Below, in pieces: positions 51,499 through 60,442 of a stretch of 64,000 bases of DNA (its first letter is position 1; each line of letters starts with the position of its first letter). The notes under the pieces are model-generated. The model ran no database searches, was not told the DNA's origin, and saw only the letters and a program-made list of their open reading frames with translations. This DNA is from Mycolicibacterium sp. P9-22. GTDB taxonomy: Bacteria; Actinomycetota; Actinomycetes; Mycobacteriales; Mycobacteriaceae. Both the position numbers and the translations under genes were made by a program. Location: NCBI RefSeq assembly GCF_008329585.1, contig NZ_NPKP01000001.1:806001-870000 (forward strand), read 5' to 3'.

Positions 51499-52518
51499 GT
51501 GATAGCCGCACCTTCCGCACGGATCGCCGGCGCCGCATCGCTGGAGACCGACACCCAGCGGTCGCTGTATACCGTCATGCGTCGCATCAGCGTCTTCGAG
51601 GACGAGGTCATCAAAGCGCTGAAAGCCGGACGGCTGAGGTCGACCTTCTACCCGGTGCGAGGCCTTGAGCCTGCGTGCGCCGCGATCGGCGAAATACTGC
51701 GCCGTGACGACTACGTGGTGAGCACCTACCGCTGCCTTGGCGATGTCGTCGCCAAGGGGGTTCCTCTGCGGGAGATAGCCGCCGAGATGTACGGCAAGGT
51801 CTCCGGAACATCCAAGGGCAAGGGCGGCGCCATGCACATGGCTGACCCGCATCGCGGACTGATGGCGACGACCGGTGTCGTCGGCGCCGGCTTGCCGATC
51901 GCCACCGGTTTGGGCCTCGCGGCCAAGATGCAGGCATCGGGGAAGGTGACGGTAACGACGTTTGGTGACGGGGCGACGTCGATCGGGGCCTGCCACGAAA
52001 GTCTGAACCTCGCGGCCATCTGGCAGCTGCCGGTGGTGTTCGTCTGCCAGAACAACCAATGGGGCGAGCACACGGGCCTGAACTCCTACACCGCCAACCC
52101 AGAACTCACGGACCGAGCCCGCGCGGTGGGGATGCGCGCAGTCCGCGTCGACGGCTTCGAGCCACTCGAGGTGTATCAAGCGGTGCGCGAGGCCGTGCAT
52201 ACCGCCCGCCGGGATGGCCTCCCGACCTTCATCGAGTCGATCACCTATCGGCTGCGGCCACACTCCTTCGGCACCGACACGTCCTACATTCCACCCGGAG
52301 AGTTGGAACAGGCCTTGAAGCGTGATCCGGTGCCCACGTTCCGAGCCCGACTGCTCGCCGACCAGACACTGTCCGCCGCTGAACTTGACGATATCGACGC
52401 GAAGGTCGACGAAGAAGTCACCGACGCGTTTGCAGATGCCGAACGCGCCGAGCCCACGCCGGCGGATGAGATGACCCGCGACGTGTACGGCCCGGCCACC
52501 GAAGGGAGTCAACGATGA
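51499..52518 (+). CDS. TPP-dependent dehydrogenase E1, alpha subunit
   Basis: 339 residues from GTG with AGGAGG upstream. The TPP motif GDGATSIGACHESLNLAAIW, continuing QLPVVFVCQNNQWG, is intact, and TSKGKGGAMHMADPHRGLMA and RLRPHSFGTDTSYIPPGELE are typical of E1 alpha subunits of the acetoin/branched-chain/pyruvate group. It would decarboxylate a 2-oxo acid or cleave an acyloin. It is coupled to the beta subunit by ATGA. No E2 or E3 gene follows; instead a ferredoxin and a Rieske oxygenase do. Confidence 0.92.
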   Translation: MIAAPSARIAGAASLETDTQRSLYTVMRRISVFEDEVIKALKAGRLRSTFYPVRGLEPACAAIGEILRRDDYVVSTYRCLGDVVAKGVPLREIAAEMYGKVSGTSKGKGGAMHMADPHRGLMATTGVVGAGLPIATGLGLAAKMQASGKVTVTTFGDGATSIGACHESLNLAAIWQLPVVFVCQNNQWGEHTGLNSYTANPELTDRARAVGMRAVRVDGFEPLEVYQAVREAVHTARRDGLPTFIESITYRLRPHSFGTDTSYIPPGELEQALKRDPVPTFRARLLADQTLSAAELDDIDAKVDEEVTDAFADAERAEPTPADEMTRDVYGPATEGSQR

Positions 52519-53543
52519 CACAGACGGTTGAAGATACGGACGGTCACATCGGGGGTCCGCAGGTTCGGTCAATGAACTTCCTGCAGGCCAGTTCCGACGC
52601 ATTCGACGTCGCTCTGAGTAGCGATCCGACCGTGTTCCTGCTCGGTGAGGACATCGCCGATCCGGTCGGCGGCGTGACGAAACTGACCAAAGGGCTGTCG
52701 ACGAAGTTCGGCCTTGATCGCGTGCGTCCTACGCCGATCTCAGAGCAAGCCATCATCGGCGCCGCCATCGGCGCCGGCTTGGCCGGCATGCGACCGGTAG
52801 CGGAGATCATGCTGATGGACTTCCTCGGTGTGTGCCTGGACCAATTGGCGAATCACGCCGCCAAACTGCGATACATGACCGGTGGACGAACAAACGTGCC
52901 CATCACCGTGCGCACCATGGTCGGTGGCGGCAGCGGCAACGGCGCGCAGCACTCGCAATCTCTGGAGTCGTGGTTGGTGAACGTGCCGGGTATCAAGGTG
53001 GTGTGCGCGAGTAATCCCGCCGACGGCAAGGGCCTTCTGCTCAGCAGCATCTTCGATGACGACCCATGTGTCGTCATGGAGATGTCACGTGTGATCTTCC
53101 ACAAGCAGAAGGTCGACGTACCGCTCGGCGATTACCGTGTCCCGATCGGCAAGGCCAGGGTGGCGCGCAGCGGCTCTGATATCACCATCGTGTCCTGGGG
53201 ACGCGTCGTCAACGACGCGTTACTCGCCGCCGACGAACTCGCTGCCGAGGGCATCGACGTCGAGATCATCGATCTGCGCACGCTGGTGCCCCTCGATATG
53301 GAAACGGTCTTGACGTCGGTCGCAAAGACCCGGCGCGCCTGCGTGGCCCATGCCGCCGTCGAGTTCGGCGGATTCGGAGCCGAGATCGCCGCACAGATCA
53401 CCGAGCACCTGTTTGGCGAGCTGACCGCACCGGTTCTGCGCCTCGGCGCACCCTACGCTCCGACGCCTGCCGGGCCGTTGGAGGCGAGTTATGTGCCCTC
53501 TGCCGCAAGAATCGTTGCAGCGGTGCGAAACTCGGTCAACTGA
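52515..53543 (+). CDS. TPP-dependent dehydrogenase E1, beta subunit
   Basis: 342 residues. FLLGEDIADPVGGVTKLTKG and RVRPTPISEQAIIGAAIGAG (TPP-activating Glu region), MVGGGSGNGAQHSQSLESWL (the active-site His in QHSQS) and the C-terminal transketolase domain (VDVEIIDLRTLVPLDMETVL-like) are present. It forms the alpha2beta2 enzyme with the preceding gene. The partner electron or acyl acceptor is not encoded as E2/E3 in the window. Confidence 0.92.
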   Translation: MTQTVEDTDGHIGGPQVRSMNFLQASSDAFDVALSSDPTVFLLGEDIADPVGGVTKLTKGLSTKFGLDRVRPTPISEQAIIGAAIGAGLAGMRPVAEIMLMDFLGVCLDQLANHAAKLRYMTGGRTNVPITVRTMVGGGSGNGAQHSQSLESWLVNVPGIKVVCASNPADGKGLLLSSIFDDDPCVVMEMSRVIFHKQKVDVPLGDYRVPIGKARVARSGSDITIVSWGRVVNDALLAADELAAEGIDVEIIDLRTLVPLDMETVLTSVAKTRRACVAHAAVEFGGFGAEIAAQITEHLFGELTAPVLRLGAPYAPTPAGPLEASYVPSAARIVAAVRNSVN

Positions 53544-53565
53544 ATCGACGCGAAAGGGGCCGCCA

Positions 53566-53880
53566 GTGCCGACCGTCACGGTGCAGCCGGCAGGCATCAC
53601 CCTGCGAGTTCAACCGGGTGAGACAGTCTTTCACGCTGCGCAGGCCGCGGGTGTCCGCTGGCCCACCGTATGCGGTGGCCAAGGTTCGTGCCGGCTCTGC
53701 TTCATGCTCGTCGAACGCGGTCAGGAGAACTTGGCGGAGATCGGTGCCTGGGAGGCCGAGGGACTCGAGCAACTCGGAAGTGTCGGAACTGACACGCGGC
53801 TAGCGTGTCAGGCACGCGTGCACGGCGACGTGACCGTGACCAAGCGCGGTGTCAGGCGGAGCGCCCCGGCGGGCGGCTAG
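53566..53880 (+). CDS. 2Fe-2S ferredoxin
   Basis: 104 residues from a GTG with GAAAGGGG upstream; the frame upstream lies inside the E1 beta gene. The cluster ligands are in TVCGGQGSCRLCFM (C-x5-C-x2-C) and in TRLACQA (fourth Cys), the vertebrate/adrenodoxin-like spacing. It is the likely electron donor to the Rieske oxygenase two genes downstream. No ferredoxin reductase gene lies near. Confidence 0.88.
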   Translation: MPTVTVQPAGITLRVQPGETVFHAAQAAGVRWPTVCGGQGSCRLCFMLVERGQENLAEIGAWEAEGLEQLGSVGTDTRLACQARVHGDVTVTKRGVRRSAPAGG

Positions 53881-53894
53881 CGAAAGGACGAGCA

Positions 53895-54098
53895 ATGGTC
53901 AAGGAGTTCGTGCACCCCAGGACGCGGCAGCGGTTCACGCTGCGCGACGACGGCCAGGTCGAGGTGCTCGACCCGTCCGGCGCGTCCGGGGTGTTCACCC
54001 GCGACGGCACGTGGGTCTCTGGAGAACTGCGCCACACCGACGCGGTGATGTGCGACTTCGTTGGTGGCACCTACCTCTCGCAACCGCCGGCGCCGTGA
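53895..54098 (+). CDS. Small protein between ferredoxin and Rieske oxygenase
   Basis: 67 residues from an ATG with AAGGA 6-10 bases upstream. The sequence HPRTRQRFTLRDDGQVEVLD followed by PSGASGVFTRDGTWVSGELR looks like a single small beta domain. No family is recognised. Coupling on both sides (14 and 26 bases) and normal codon use argue that it is real. It could be an oxygenase accessory protein. Confidence 0.68.
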   Translation: MVKEFVHPRTRQRFTLRDDGQVEVLDPSGASGVFTRDGTWVSGELRHTDAVMCDFVGGTYLSQPPAP

Positions 54099-54124
54099 TG
54101 CGCAACCCGAAGGAAGGATGAGCA

Positions 54125-55573
54125 GTGACCCAGGTGAGTGACGATCGACCGGACGCAAGCGAAATGGACGCCCTCGTCGAGGCGGTGACCCGTGGCCGGC
54201 CGGGGCCCAGCTATCAGCAGATCGTGGCTGCCGATGGCGATCCGCTCCCCGACTACATCCGTCCGTCATGGCGCGACCTTGGCACCGAGGACATCCCGAT
54301 CGAGCGCTACATCTCACCGGAGTTCGCCAAGCTCGAGTCCGAGAAGCTGTGGCGCAGAGTGTGGCAGATGGCGTGCCGGGAAGAAGAGATTCCGGAACCG
54401 GGTGACCACGTCGTGTATCGAATCGTCAACGATTCATTCATCGTCATGCGCGCCGAGGACGGCTCCATCAAGGCGCTGCAGAACGCTTGTCTGCATCGAG
54501 GTCGGACGCTGCGAACCAAAGACGGTCGAGTGCCGGAGATTCGCTGCCCGTTCCACGGCCTGACGTGGAACCTGAAGGGTGAGTTGAAGGAGCTGCCCTG
54601 CTCATGGGATTTCAAACACGTTGACCCAAAGCGCTTTTCGTTGCCAGAGGCCCAGATCGGGACTTGGGGTGGATGGGTCTTCATCAACATGGATCCGAAT
54701 TGCGAACCTCTCGACGCCCACATCGCGCCCCTGGCTGAACACTTCAAACACGCTTCTTACGAGACTCGATACAAGTCGGCTCACGTCGCCCAGGTCATGG
54801 CCTGCAACTGGAAGGTCGCGCTGGAGGCGTTCATCGAGGCCTGGCACCTGACTCAGACGCATCCGCAATCAGCACCCAGTGCCGGTGACATCACGACTCA
54901 GTATGACCTCTTCGGTGACAACGTCAGCAGGACCCTCACACCGGTGGGTGTGGCAAGTCCGGCCCTCGAGGGAATCGACGAGCAAGACATCTACGACAAC
55001 TATCTGCAGGGCCGCACCTTCTATGAAGAACGCCTGGGTGTGACCGGAAGCAAGGATCTCAGTCGCGATGGCGTCGCCGAGGAACTCCCCGAGAACACCA
55101 CCGCGCGCGATCAGATCGTGCGGACGATCCGCGAGGCCATTGGACCCGCCATGGGCCTCGACTTTGCCGATACACCAGCGTTTCAGTTGATCGACGCGCT
55201 GGAGTACTTCGTCTTTCCGAACTTCTTCCCATGGGACCAAGCCCAGACGAACCAGATCTACCGTTTCCGTCCCAACGGCGAGGACCCCGACTCCTGCATA
55301 GCCGAGGTCATGTACCTCACGCCCGTGCCGGAGGGGCAGGAGCGACCAAAGCCGGCCGCGATTCATTGGCTGGAGCCCAACGGTGACTGGCTGGAAGCGC
55401 CCGAACTGGGTCGCCTGGCGTCGACGATCAATCAAGACAGGCTGAACCTTCCCCACATCCAGATCGGGCTCAAGACGCTCGCTCGGACGAAGCCGGGCAT
55501 CACGCTCGCTAACTATCAGGAAAGCCGGATTCGGCTCTTCCATCACACGCTCATGAAGTGGATCAACGGCTAG
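54125..55573 (+). CDS. Rieske non-heme iron oxygenase, alpha subunit
   Basis: 482 residues from GTG. The Rieske centre is C122-x-H124 ... C141-x2-H144 (ACLHRGRTLRTKDGRVPEIR, then CPFHGLTW). The catalytic domain has NWKVALEAFIEAWHLTQTHP with the iron ligands His241 and His246. The C-terminal part has DALEYFVFPNFFPWDQAQTN. No beta-subunit gene is present, so it is probably an alpha3-type enzyme. It would hydroxylate a ring or alkyl substrate. It is the fifth gene of the operon starting at 51499. Confidence 0.93.
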   Translation: MTQVSDDRPDASEMDALVEAVTRGRPGPSYQQIVAADGDPLPDYIRPSWRDLGTEDIPIERYISPEFAKLESEKLWRRVWQMACREEEIPEPGDHVVYRIVNDSFIVMRAEDGSIKALQNACLHRGRTLRTKDGRVPEIRCPFHGLTWNLKGELKELPCSWDFKHVDPKRFSLPEAQIGTWGGWVFINMDPNCEPLDAHIAPLAEHFKHASYETRYKSAHVAQVMACNWKVALEAFIEAWHLTQTHPQSAPSAGDITTQYDLFGDNVSRTLTPVGVASPALEGIDEQDIYDNYLQGRTFYEERLGVTGSKDLSRDGVAEELPENTTARDQIVRTIREAIGPAMGLDFADTPAFQLIDALEYFVFPNFFPWDQAQTNQIYRFRPNGEDPDSCIAEVMYLTPVPEGQERPKPAAIHWLEPNGDWLEAPELGRLASTINQDRLNLPHIQIGLKTLARTKPGITLANYQESRIRLFHHTLMKWING

Positions 55574-55660
55574 CAAATCGGGCCTCGGCCCCAGCACGCT
55601 ATGACACGGCTTCATTTCTACCCCAAACGCCGCCTGCCGGCTCGCACCGAAGGACACACG

Positions 55661-56425
55661 ATGGGCGAGGTACTCGTTCGAGAGAAGCGCGACAGCATCT
55701 ACTTCTTGCAGCTGAACCGGCCGGAGAAGCGCAACGCAGTCAACACCGAACTGAGAGAGGCGCTTCGGGACTCGATGAGGGAGTTCGCTGACGACCCGTC
55801 GTTGCGCGTGGCGATCATCACCGGCAGCGGCGACAAGGCGTTCTGCGCCGGCGCGGACCTCGGTGAGATGGCCGACAAGCAGCGCGGCATACCGCCGAAG
55901 GACTACTTCGCCGACTTCGCGCCGGATGACTGGATCGAGAAACCGGTCATCACCGCTGTGAACGGTGCTGCGTACGCGGGCGGTTTCCGCCTGGCACAAT
56001 TCGGCGATCTCTGCATCGCATCGGAGACAGCCAGTTTCGCCATCTCGGAAGCCAAGTGGAGTAGGGGTGCGCCCTGGGCCGCGCCGTTGACCCGAATGCT
56101 CCCGCGGCGCGTGATGGCCGAACTCCTGTTGACGGCGCAGCCGATCACTGCCCAGCGTGCCTACGACGTCGGATTGGTCAACGAGGTGGTCCCGCCCGGG
56201 CAGCTCATCGACCGGGCCTGGGAACTGGCTCACACCATCGTCGGTAACGCCCCGCTGACGATCACCGCATGCAAGTGGCTGATGCGCGTTGGTGGGGAGG
56301 CGGGCGTGGGCGCCACCAGCGCCATTGCCTCCGAGATCTTCAAGCACGTCTTCACCAGTGAGGATGCCCTGGAGGGCCCACGCGCGTTCCGGGAGGGCCG
56401 CAAACCGGTTTGGCAAGGGAGATAG
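55661..56425 (+). CDS. Enoyl-CoA hydratase/isomerase family, altered active-site loop
   Basis: 254 residues from ATG 55661 with AAGGA upstream (the frame is open from 55601). GDKAFCAGADLGEMADKQRG and AVNGAAYAGGFRLAQFGDLC form the oxyanion hole. The usual acid/base loop (GL.PGAGG) is replaced by ISEAKWSRGAPWAAPLTRML, so ordinary hydratase chemistry may be modified. The gene is followed after 4 bases by a small hypothetical gene. Confidence 0.88.
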   Translation: MGEVLVREKRDSIYFLQLNRPEKRNAVNTELREALRDSMREFADDPSLRVAIITGSGDKAFCAGADLGEMADKQRGIPPKDYFADFAPDDWIEKPVITAVNGAAYAGGFRLAQFGDLCIASETASFAISEAKWSRGAPWAAPLTRMLPRRVMAELLLTAQPITAQRAYDVGLVNEVVPPGQLIDRAWELAHTIVGNAPLTITACKWLMRVGGEAGVGATSAIASEIFKHVFTSEDALEGPRAFREGRKPVWQGR

Positions 56426-56429
56426 TTCG

Positions 56430-56900
56430 GTGAGCCTGACATCTGCCGACGACGATGTCCCAGTGGGCAGGATAATTTCGCGAACGGAGCTGTCTGGCGC
56501 AGCGTCGCCACACGGCCACCGACAGCCGATGAGTATCGCTCCTGCGCCACGCCCCCGGGTCGAGATCTCGGCGGAAAATATGAGCTGGTTGCTTGTCGAT
56601 GCAGTGGCGGGCCGGCTTCAACGCCAGAAGCGGCATCAGGTATTCGTCGCGATCGGATGCCGCGAGTACCTGTCGGTAATAGTCCTCTTGCTCGAAGGTG
56701 CGGCCAAGGCGGGGCTTCGGTTGCCCGCTAACGTGCTGCGCTCGCTCGGCGAGTGCTTGGACGGCTACGTGGGCGCGCCCGAGGAGGCGCAAATACGTGT
56801 TCTGGTGAGCCAGGCTCACGTCACGACGGGTGACCTCTACGGGTCCGAGCAGTCCGACCGTTGCGTTTCCCGGACATCTTCGGCACGGCTGATTCCTTAA
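56430..56900 (+). CDS. Hypothetical protein, 156 residues
   Basis: Starts at a GTG with GGGAGA 8 bases upstream, four bases after the hydratase stop. The helical segment NMSWLLVDAVAGRLQRQKRH, and LEGAAKAGLRLPANVLRSLG followed by ECLDGYVGAPEEAQIRVL, look like a small helical domain. No family is recognised. The opposite strand also has an open frame (56352-57128), but coupling, the ribosome-binding site and codon use favour this one. Confidence 0.6.
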   Translation: MSLTSADDDVPVGRIISRTELSGAASPHGHRQPMSIAPAPRPRVEISAENMSWLLVDAVAGRLQRQKRHQVFVAIGCREYLSVIVLLLEGAAKAGLRLPANVLRSLGECLDGYVGAPEEAQIRVLVSQAHVTTGDLYGSEQSDRCVSRTSSARLIP

Positions 56901-57026
56901 GGGCCAGACAGTCATCATCCCGGCCGGCACCAATGCAAAGTCGGTCGCACGGGAGGGATGCCCAAAACCGTTGCAGAACAATACATCTGCGGCTAGGGCT
57001 TCACCACACACGAGAATCGAGGCGAT

Positions 57027-60000
57027 GTGATCTCCAAGCTCCTGGTTGCAAATCGTGGGGAGATTGCGATACGCGCATTTCGGGCTGCCTACGAACTGGG
57101 CATCGGCACGGTGGCGATCTATGCCCACGAGGACCGCAACTCACCGCACCGATTGAAGGCCGACGAGTCGTATCAGGTCGGCGAGATTGGCCATCCGGTG
57201 CGGGCATACCTGTCGGTCGATGAAGTTATTCGGGTCGCCCGCCATTCAGGGGCCGACGCGGTGTATCCGGGATATGGGTTTCTCTCGGAGAACCCAGAAC
57301 TCGCCGCGGCGTGCGAGCAAGCCGGAATCACGTTCGTGGGTCCGAGTGCGCGCGTACTCGAGCTGGCGGGTAATAAGGCGCATGCCATCGCAGCGGCCCG
57401 TGCCGCAGGCCTGCGGGTCTTGACGTCATCGCGGCCGTCGGCGTCGGTCGACGAACTGGTTGCGATGGCGTCGGACTCGGAGTTTCCGCTGTTCGTCAAG
57501 GCGGTATCCGGGGGTGGTGGGCGCGGCATGAGACGGGTGCTGGATGCGACAGGTCTGGTGGAGGCGGTGGAGTCGGCAAGTCGCGAGGCAGAGTCCGCCT
57601 TCGGCGATCCGATGGTGTACCTGGAGCAGGCGGTGATCAACCCACGTCATATCGAGGTGCAAATTCTCGCCGATCGCCGAGGCAACGTCATCCATCTCTA
57701 CGAGCGCGACTGCAGTGTGCAACGCAGGCATCAGAAGGTCATCGAGCTTGCCCCGGCGCCGCACCTGTCAGATGACGTGCGGCAAAGGATCTGTGCCGAT
57801 GCGGTGGCGTTCGCGCGCGGAATCGACTACTTCTGCGCGGGTACGGTCGAGTTTCTGCTCGACGAGCGTGGGAACCACGTTTTCATCGAGTGCAATCCCC
57901 GCATTCAGGTTGAGCACACGGTCACCGAGGAGATCACCGACATCGACCTGGTCAGCAGCCAGTTGCGAATTGCGGCCGGGGAGACGCTGGCGGATCTGGG
58001 GCTGAGCCAGGATCGGGTGCAGGTTCGCGGCTTCGCGCTGCAGTGCCGTATAACCACGGAGGACCCGGCCAATGGGTTCCGGCCGGATACCGGCCGCATC
58101 ACCGGCTACCGTTCGCCTGGCGGGGCTGGCGTCAGGCTGGACGGAGGCACCCACCTGGGCGCTGAGATAGGTGCCCACTTCGATTCGATGTTGGTCAAGT
58201 TGACCTGTCGTGGTGGAGACTTCACCACGGCGGTGGCAAGAGCGCGTCGGGGCCTAGCCGAGTTCCGCGTGCGCGGGGTTTCGACCAACATCCCTTTCCT
58301 GCTGGCCGTCGTGGAAGACCCAGACTTCCGCGCCGGACGGATCACGACGTCGTTCATCGAAGACCGACCGCAGTTGCTCACCTCCCATACCACGGCCGAT
58401 CGCGGCACGAAGATTCTCAACTACCTCGCCGACGTGACAGTCAACAAGCCGCATGGCGAGCGTCCGTCGACGGTGTACCCGCACGACAAACTGCCGTTGT
58501 GCGACCTCTCCGCGCCGCCCGCACCGGGTAGCAGGCAGCGGCTGATCGAGTTGGGGCCGAGTGGCTTCGCAGATTGGATGCGCGACGACCCCGGGTTGGG
58601 CGTGACGGACACGACGTTTCGCGACGCGCACCAGTCACTGCTGGCGACGCGGATCCGGTCGACCAGTCTCTTGATGGTCGCACCGTACTTAGCACGCCTT
58701 ATGCCCCAGTTGCTCTCCGTCGAGTGTTGGGGCGGCGCAACCTACGACGTGGCGTTGCGCTTCCTCAAGGAAGATCCATGGGAACGACTCGCGGCCCTGC
58801 GCGAGGCGATCCCGAACATCTGCCTGCAGATGTTGCTACGGGGTCGTAACACCGTCGGATATACGCCTTATCCGGATTCGGTGACCGTCGCGTTCGTCGA
58901 CGAGGCCACCCGCACCGGAATCGACATCTTCCGGATCTTCGATGCGCTGAACGACGTCGAATCGATGCGTCCGGCCATCGACGCCGTACGCAGCAACGGC
59001 TCCGCAGTAGCAGAAGTCGCGATGTCCTACACCGGGGACCTGACTGACCCTGGCGAGACCCTGTACACCCTGGACTACTACCTCAAGCTGGCCGATGAGA
59101 TCGTCGAGGCCGGCGCGCACGTCCTGGCGATCAAGGACATGGCGGGTCTGCTGCGTCCGCCGGCGGCAGCGACGCTCGTTGGTGCGCTGCGAAGCCGATT
59201 CGACCTGCCCGTACACGTGCACACCCACGACACGCCGGGCGGGCAGCTCGCGACGTACCTCGCGGCATGGCAGGCCGGTGCCAGTGCAGTGGACGGAGCG
59301 GCAGCGCCGTTGGCGGGCCACACCAGCCAGCCCGCACTGTCTTCGATCGTTGCTGCCGTTGCGCACACCGAGCATGACACCGGCCTATCGCTGGGAGCAG
59401 TCTGCGACCTCGAACCGTACTGGGAGGCGCTGCGCAAGGTCTACGCTCCGTTCGAATCCGGCCTGGACGCGCCGACCGGTCGGGTGTACTTCCACGAGAT
59501 CCCCGGTGGGCAACTGTCGAATCTGCGTACCCAGGCGGTCGCGCTGGGACTGGGCGATCGATTCGAGGACGTCGAGAACGCCTACGCGGGGGCCGATCGC
59601 ATCCTCGGCCGCCTGGTCAAGGTGACTCCGTCGTCGAAGGTGGTCGGTGACCTGGCGCTGGCGTTGGTGGGCGCTGGCGCATCTGCCGACGAGTTCGCCG
59701 CCGATCCGGCGCGATTCGACATCCCCCACTCTGTGATCAGCTTTCTGCGTGGCGAACTGGGTGACCCACCGGGAGGGTGGCCGGAACCGTTGCGCACCAG
59801 GGCGCTTGCCGGTCGCGCTCCTGCAAGTTCCGCCGAAAAACTATCCGCCGCGCAAGAGGATGTGCTCACCGCACCCGGCGTGGTCCGACAGGCTATGCTG
59901 AACCGGTTGCTGTTCCCGGGTCCCACCAGGGAGTACGAGGAGCATCGTGAGATCTATGGCGACACTTCACGATTGAGTGCCAACCAGTTCTTCTACGGGC

Positions 60001-60413
60001 TGCGCCAAGGCGACGAACACCGCGTGGAACTCGAACGCGGAGTCCAGCTCCTCATCGGCATCGAGGCGATCTCCGAACCCGACGAACGGGGCATGCGAAC
60101 TGTGCTGTGCCTTCTCAACGGGCAACTGCGGCCCGTGCTGGTTCGGGACCGATCCGTCGCAGCCGACTTACCTGCCGCCGACAAGGCGGACAGGGCCAAT
60201 CCCGAGCATGTGGCCGCGCCCTTCGCGGGTGTGGTGACAGTAGGGGTGAACAAGGGGGACCAGGTCGAGGCCGGACAGACCGTCGCCACCATCGAAGCAA
60301 TGAAGATGGAGGCCGCCATCACCGCTCCCAATGCCGGTTGCGTCAACCGTGTCGCCGTGGCGGTCACCGCCCAGGTCGAGAGCGGTGACCTGCTGGTGGT
60401 GATCGGCTCGTGA
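57027..60413 (+). CDS. pyc: Pyruvate carboxylase
   Basis: A 1128-residue multidomain biotin enzyme from GTG, making oxaloacetate from pyruvate and bicarbonate. The biotin carboxylase domain (1-450) includes VSGGGGRGMRRVLDATGLVE and FIECNPRIQVEHTVTEEITD. The carboxyltransferase domain (about 520-810) includes VTDTTFRDAHQSLLATRIRS and HVLAIKDMAGLLRP. The C-terminal biotin carrier domain has VATIEAMKMEAAITAPNAG with the biotinyl Lys. All domains are intact. Its place inside a catabolic cluster, 126 bases after the hypothetical gene, is unusual; it may balance C3 units released by the pathway. Confidence 0.95.
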   Translation: MISKLLVANRGEIAIRAFRAAYELGIGTVAIYAHEDRNSPHRLKADESYQVGEIGHPVRAYLSVDEVIRVARHSGADAVYPGYGFLSENPELAAACEQAGITFVGPSARVLELAGNKAHAIAAARAAGLRVLTSSRPSASVDELVAMASDSEFPLFVKAVSGGGGRGMRRVLDATGLVEAVESASREAESAFGDPMVYLEQAVINPRHIEVQILADRRGNVIHLYERDCSVQRRHQKVIELAPAPHLSDDVRQRICADAVAFARGIDYFCAGTVEFLLDERGNHVFIECNPRIQVEHTVTEEITDIDLVSSQLRIAAGETLADLGLSQDRVQVRGFALQCRITTEDPANGFRPDTGRITGYRSPGGAGVRLDGGTHLGAEIGAHFDSMLVKLTCRGGDFTTAVARARRGLAEFRVRGVSTNIPFLLAVVEDPDFRAGRITTSFIEDRPQLLTSHTTADRGTKILNYLADVTVNKPHGERPSTVYPHDKLPLCDLSAPPAPGSRQRLIELGPSGFADWMRDDPGLGVTDTTFRDAHQSLLATRIRSTSLLMVAPYLARLMPQLLSVECWGGATYDVALRFLKEDPWERLAALREAIPNICLQMLLRGRNTVGYTPYPDSVTVAFVDEATRTGIDIFRIFDALNDVESMRPAIDAVRSNGSAVAEVAMSYTGDLTDPGETLYTLDYYLKLADEIVEAGAHVLAIKDMAGLLRPPAAATLVGALRSRFDLPVHVHTHDTPGGQLATYLAAWQAGASAVDGAAAPLAGHTSQPALSSIVAAVAHTEHDTGLSLGAVCDLEPYWEALRKVYAPFESGLDAPTGRVYFHEIPGGQLSNLRTQAVALGLGDRFEDVENAYAGADRILGRLVKVTPSSKVVGDLALALVGAGASADEFAADPARFDIPHSVISFLRGELGDPPGGWPEPLRTRALAGRAPASSAEKLSAAQEDVLTAPGVVRQAMLNRLLFPGPTREYEEHREIYGDTSRLSANQFFYGLRQGDEHRVELERGVQLLIGIEAISEPDERGMRTVLCLLNGQLRPVLVRDRSVAADLPAADKADRANPEHVAAPFAGVVTVGVNKGDQVEAGQTVATIEAMKMEAAITAPNAGCVNRVAVAVTAQVESGDLLVVIGS

Positions 60414-60442
60414 TCTCTGCGCCCTCCATCACCGGCGGCTGA

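Noticed and set aside
56352-57128. Minus-strand open frame of 258 codons opposite the 156-residue gene
   Set aside because: The plus-strand gene has a ribosome-binding site, coupling and better codon pattern; the minus frame shows no domain and runs into pyc.
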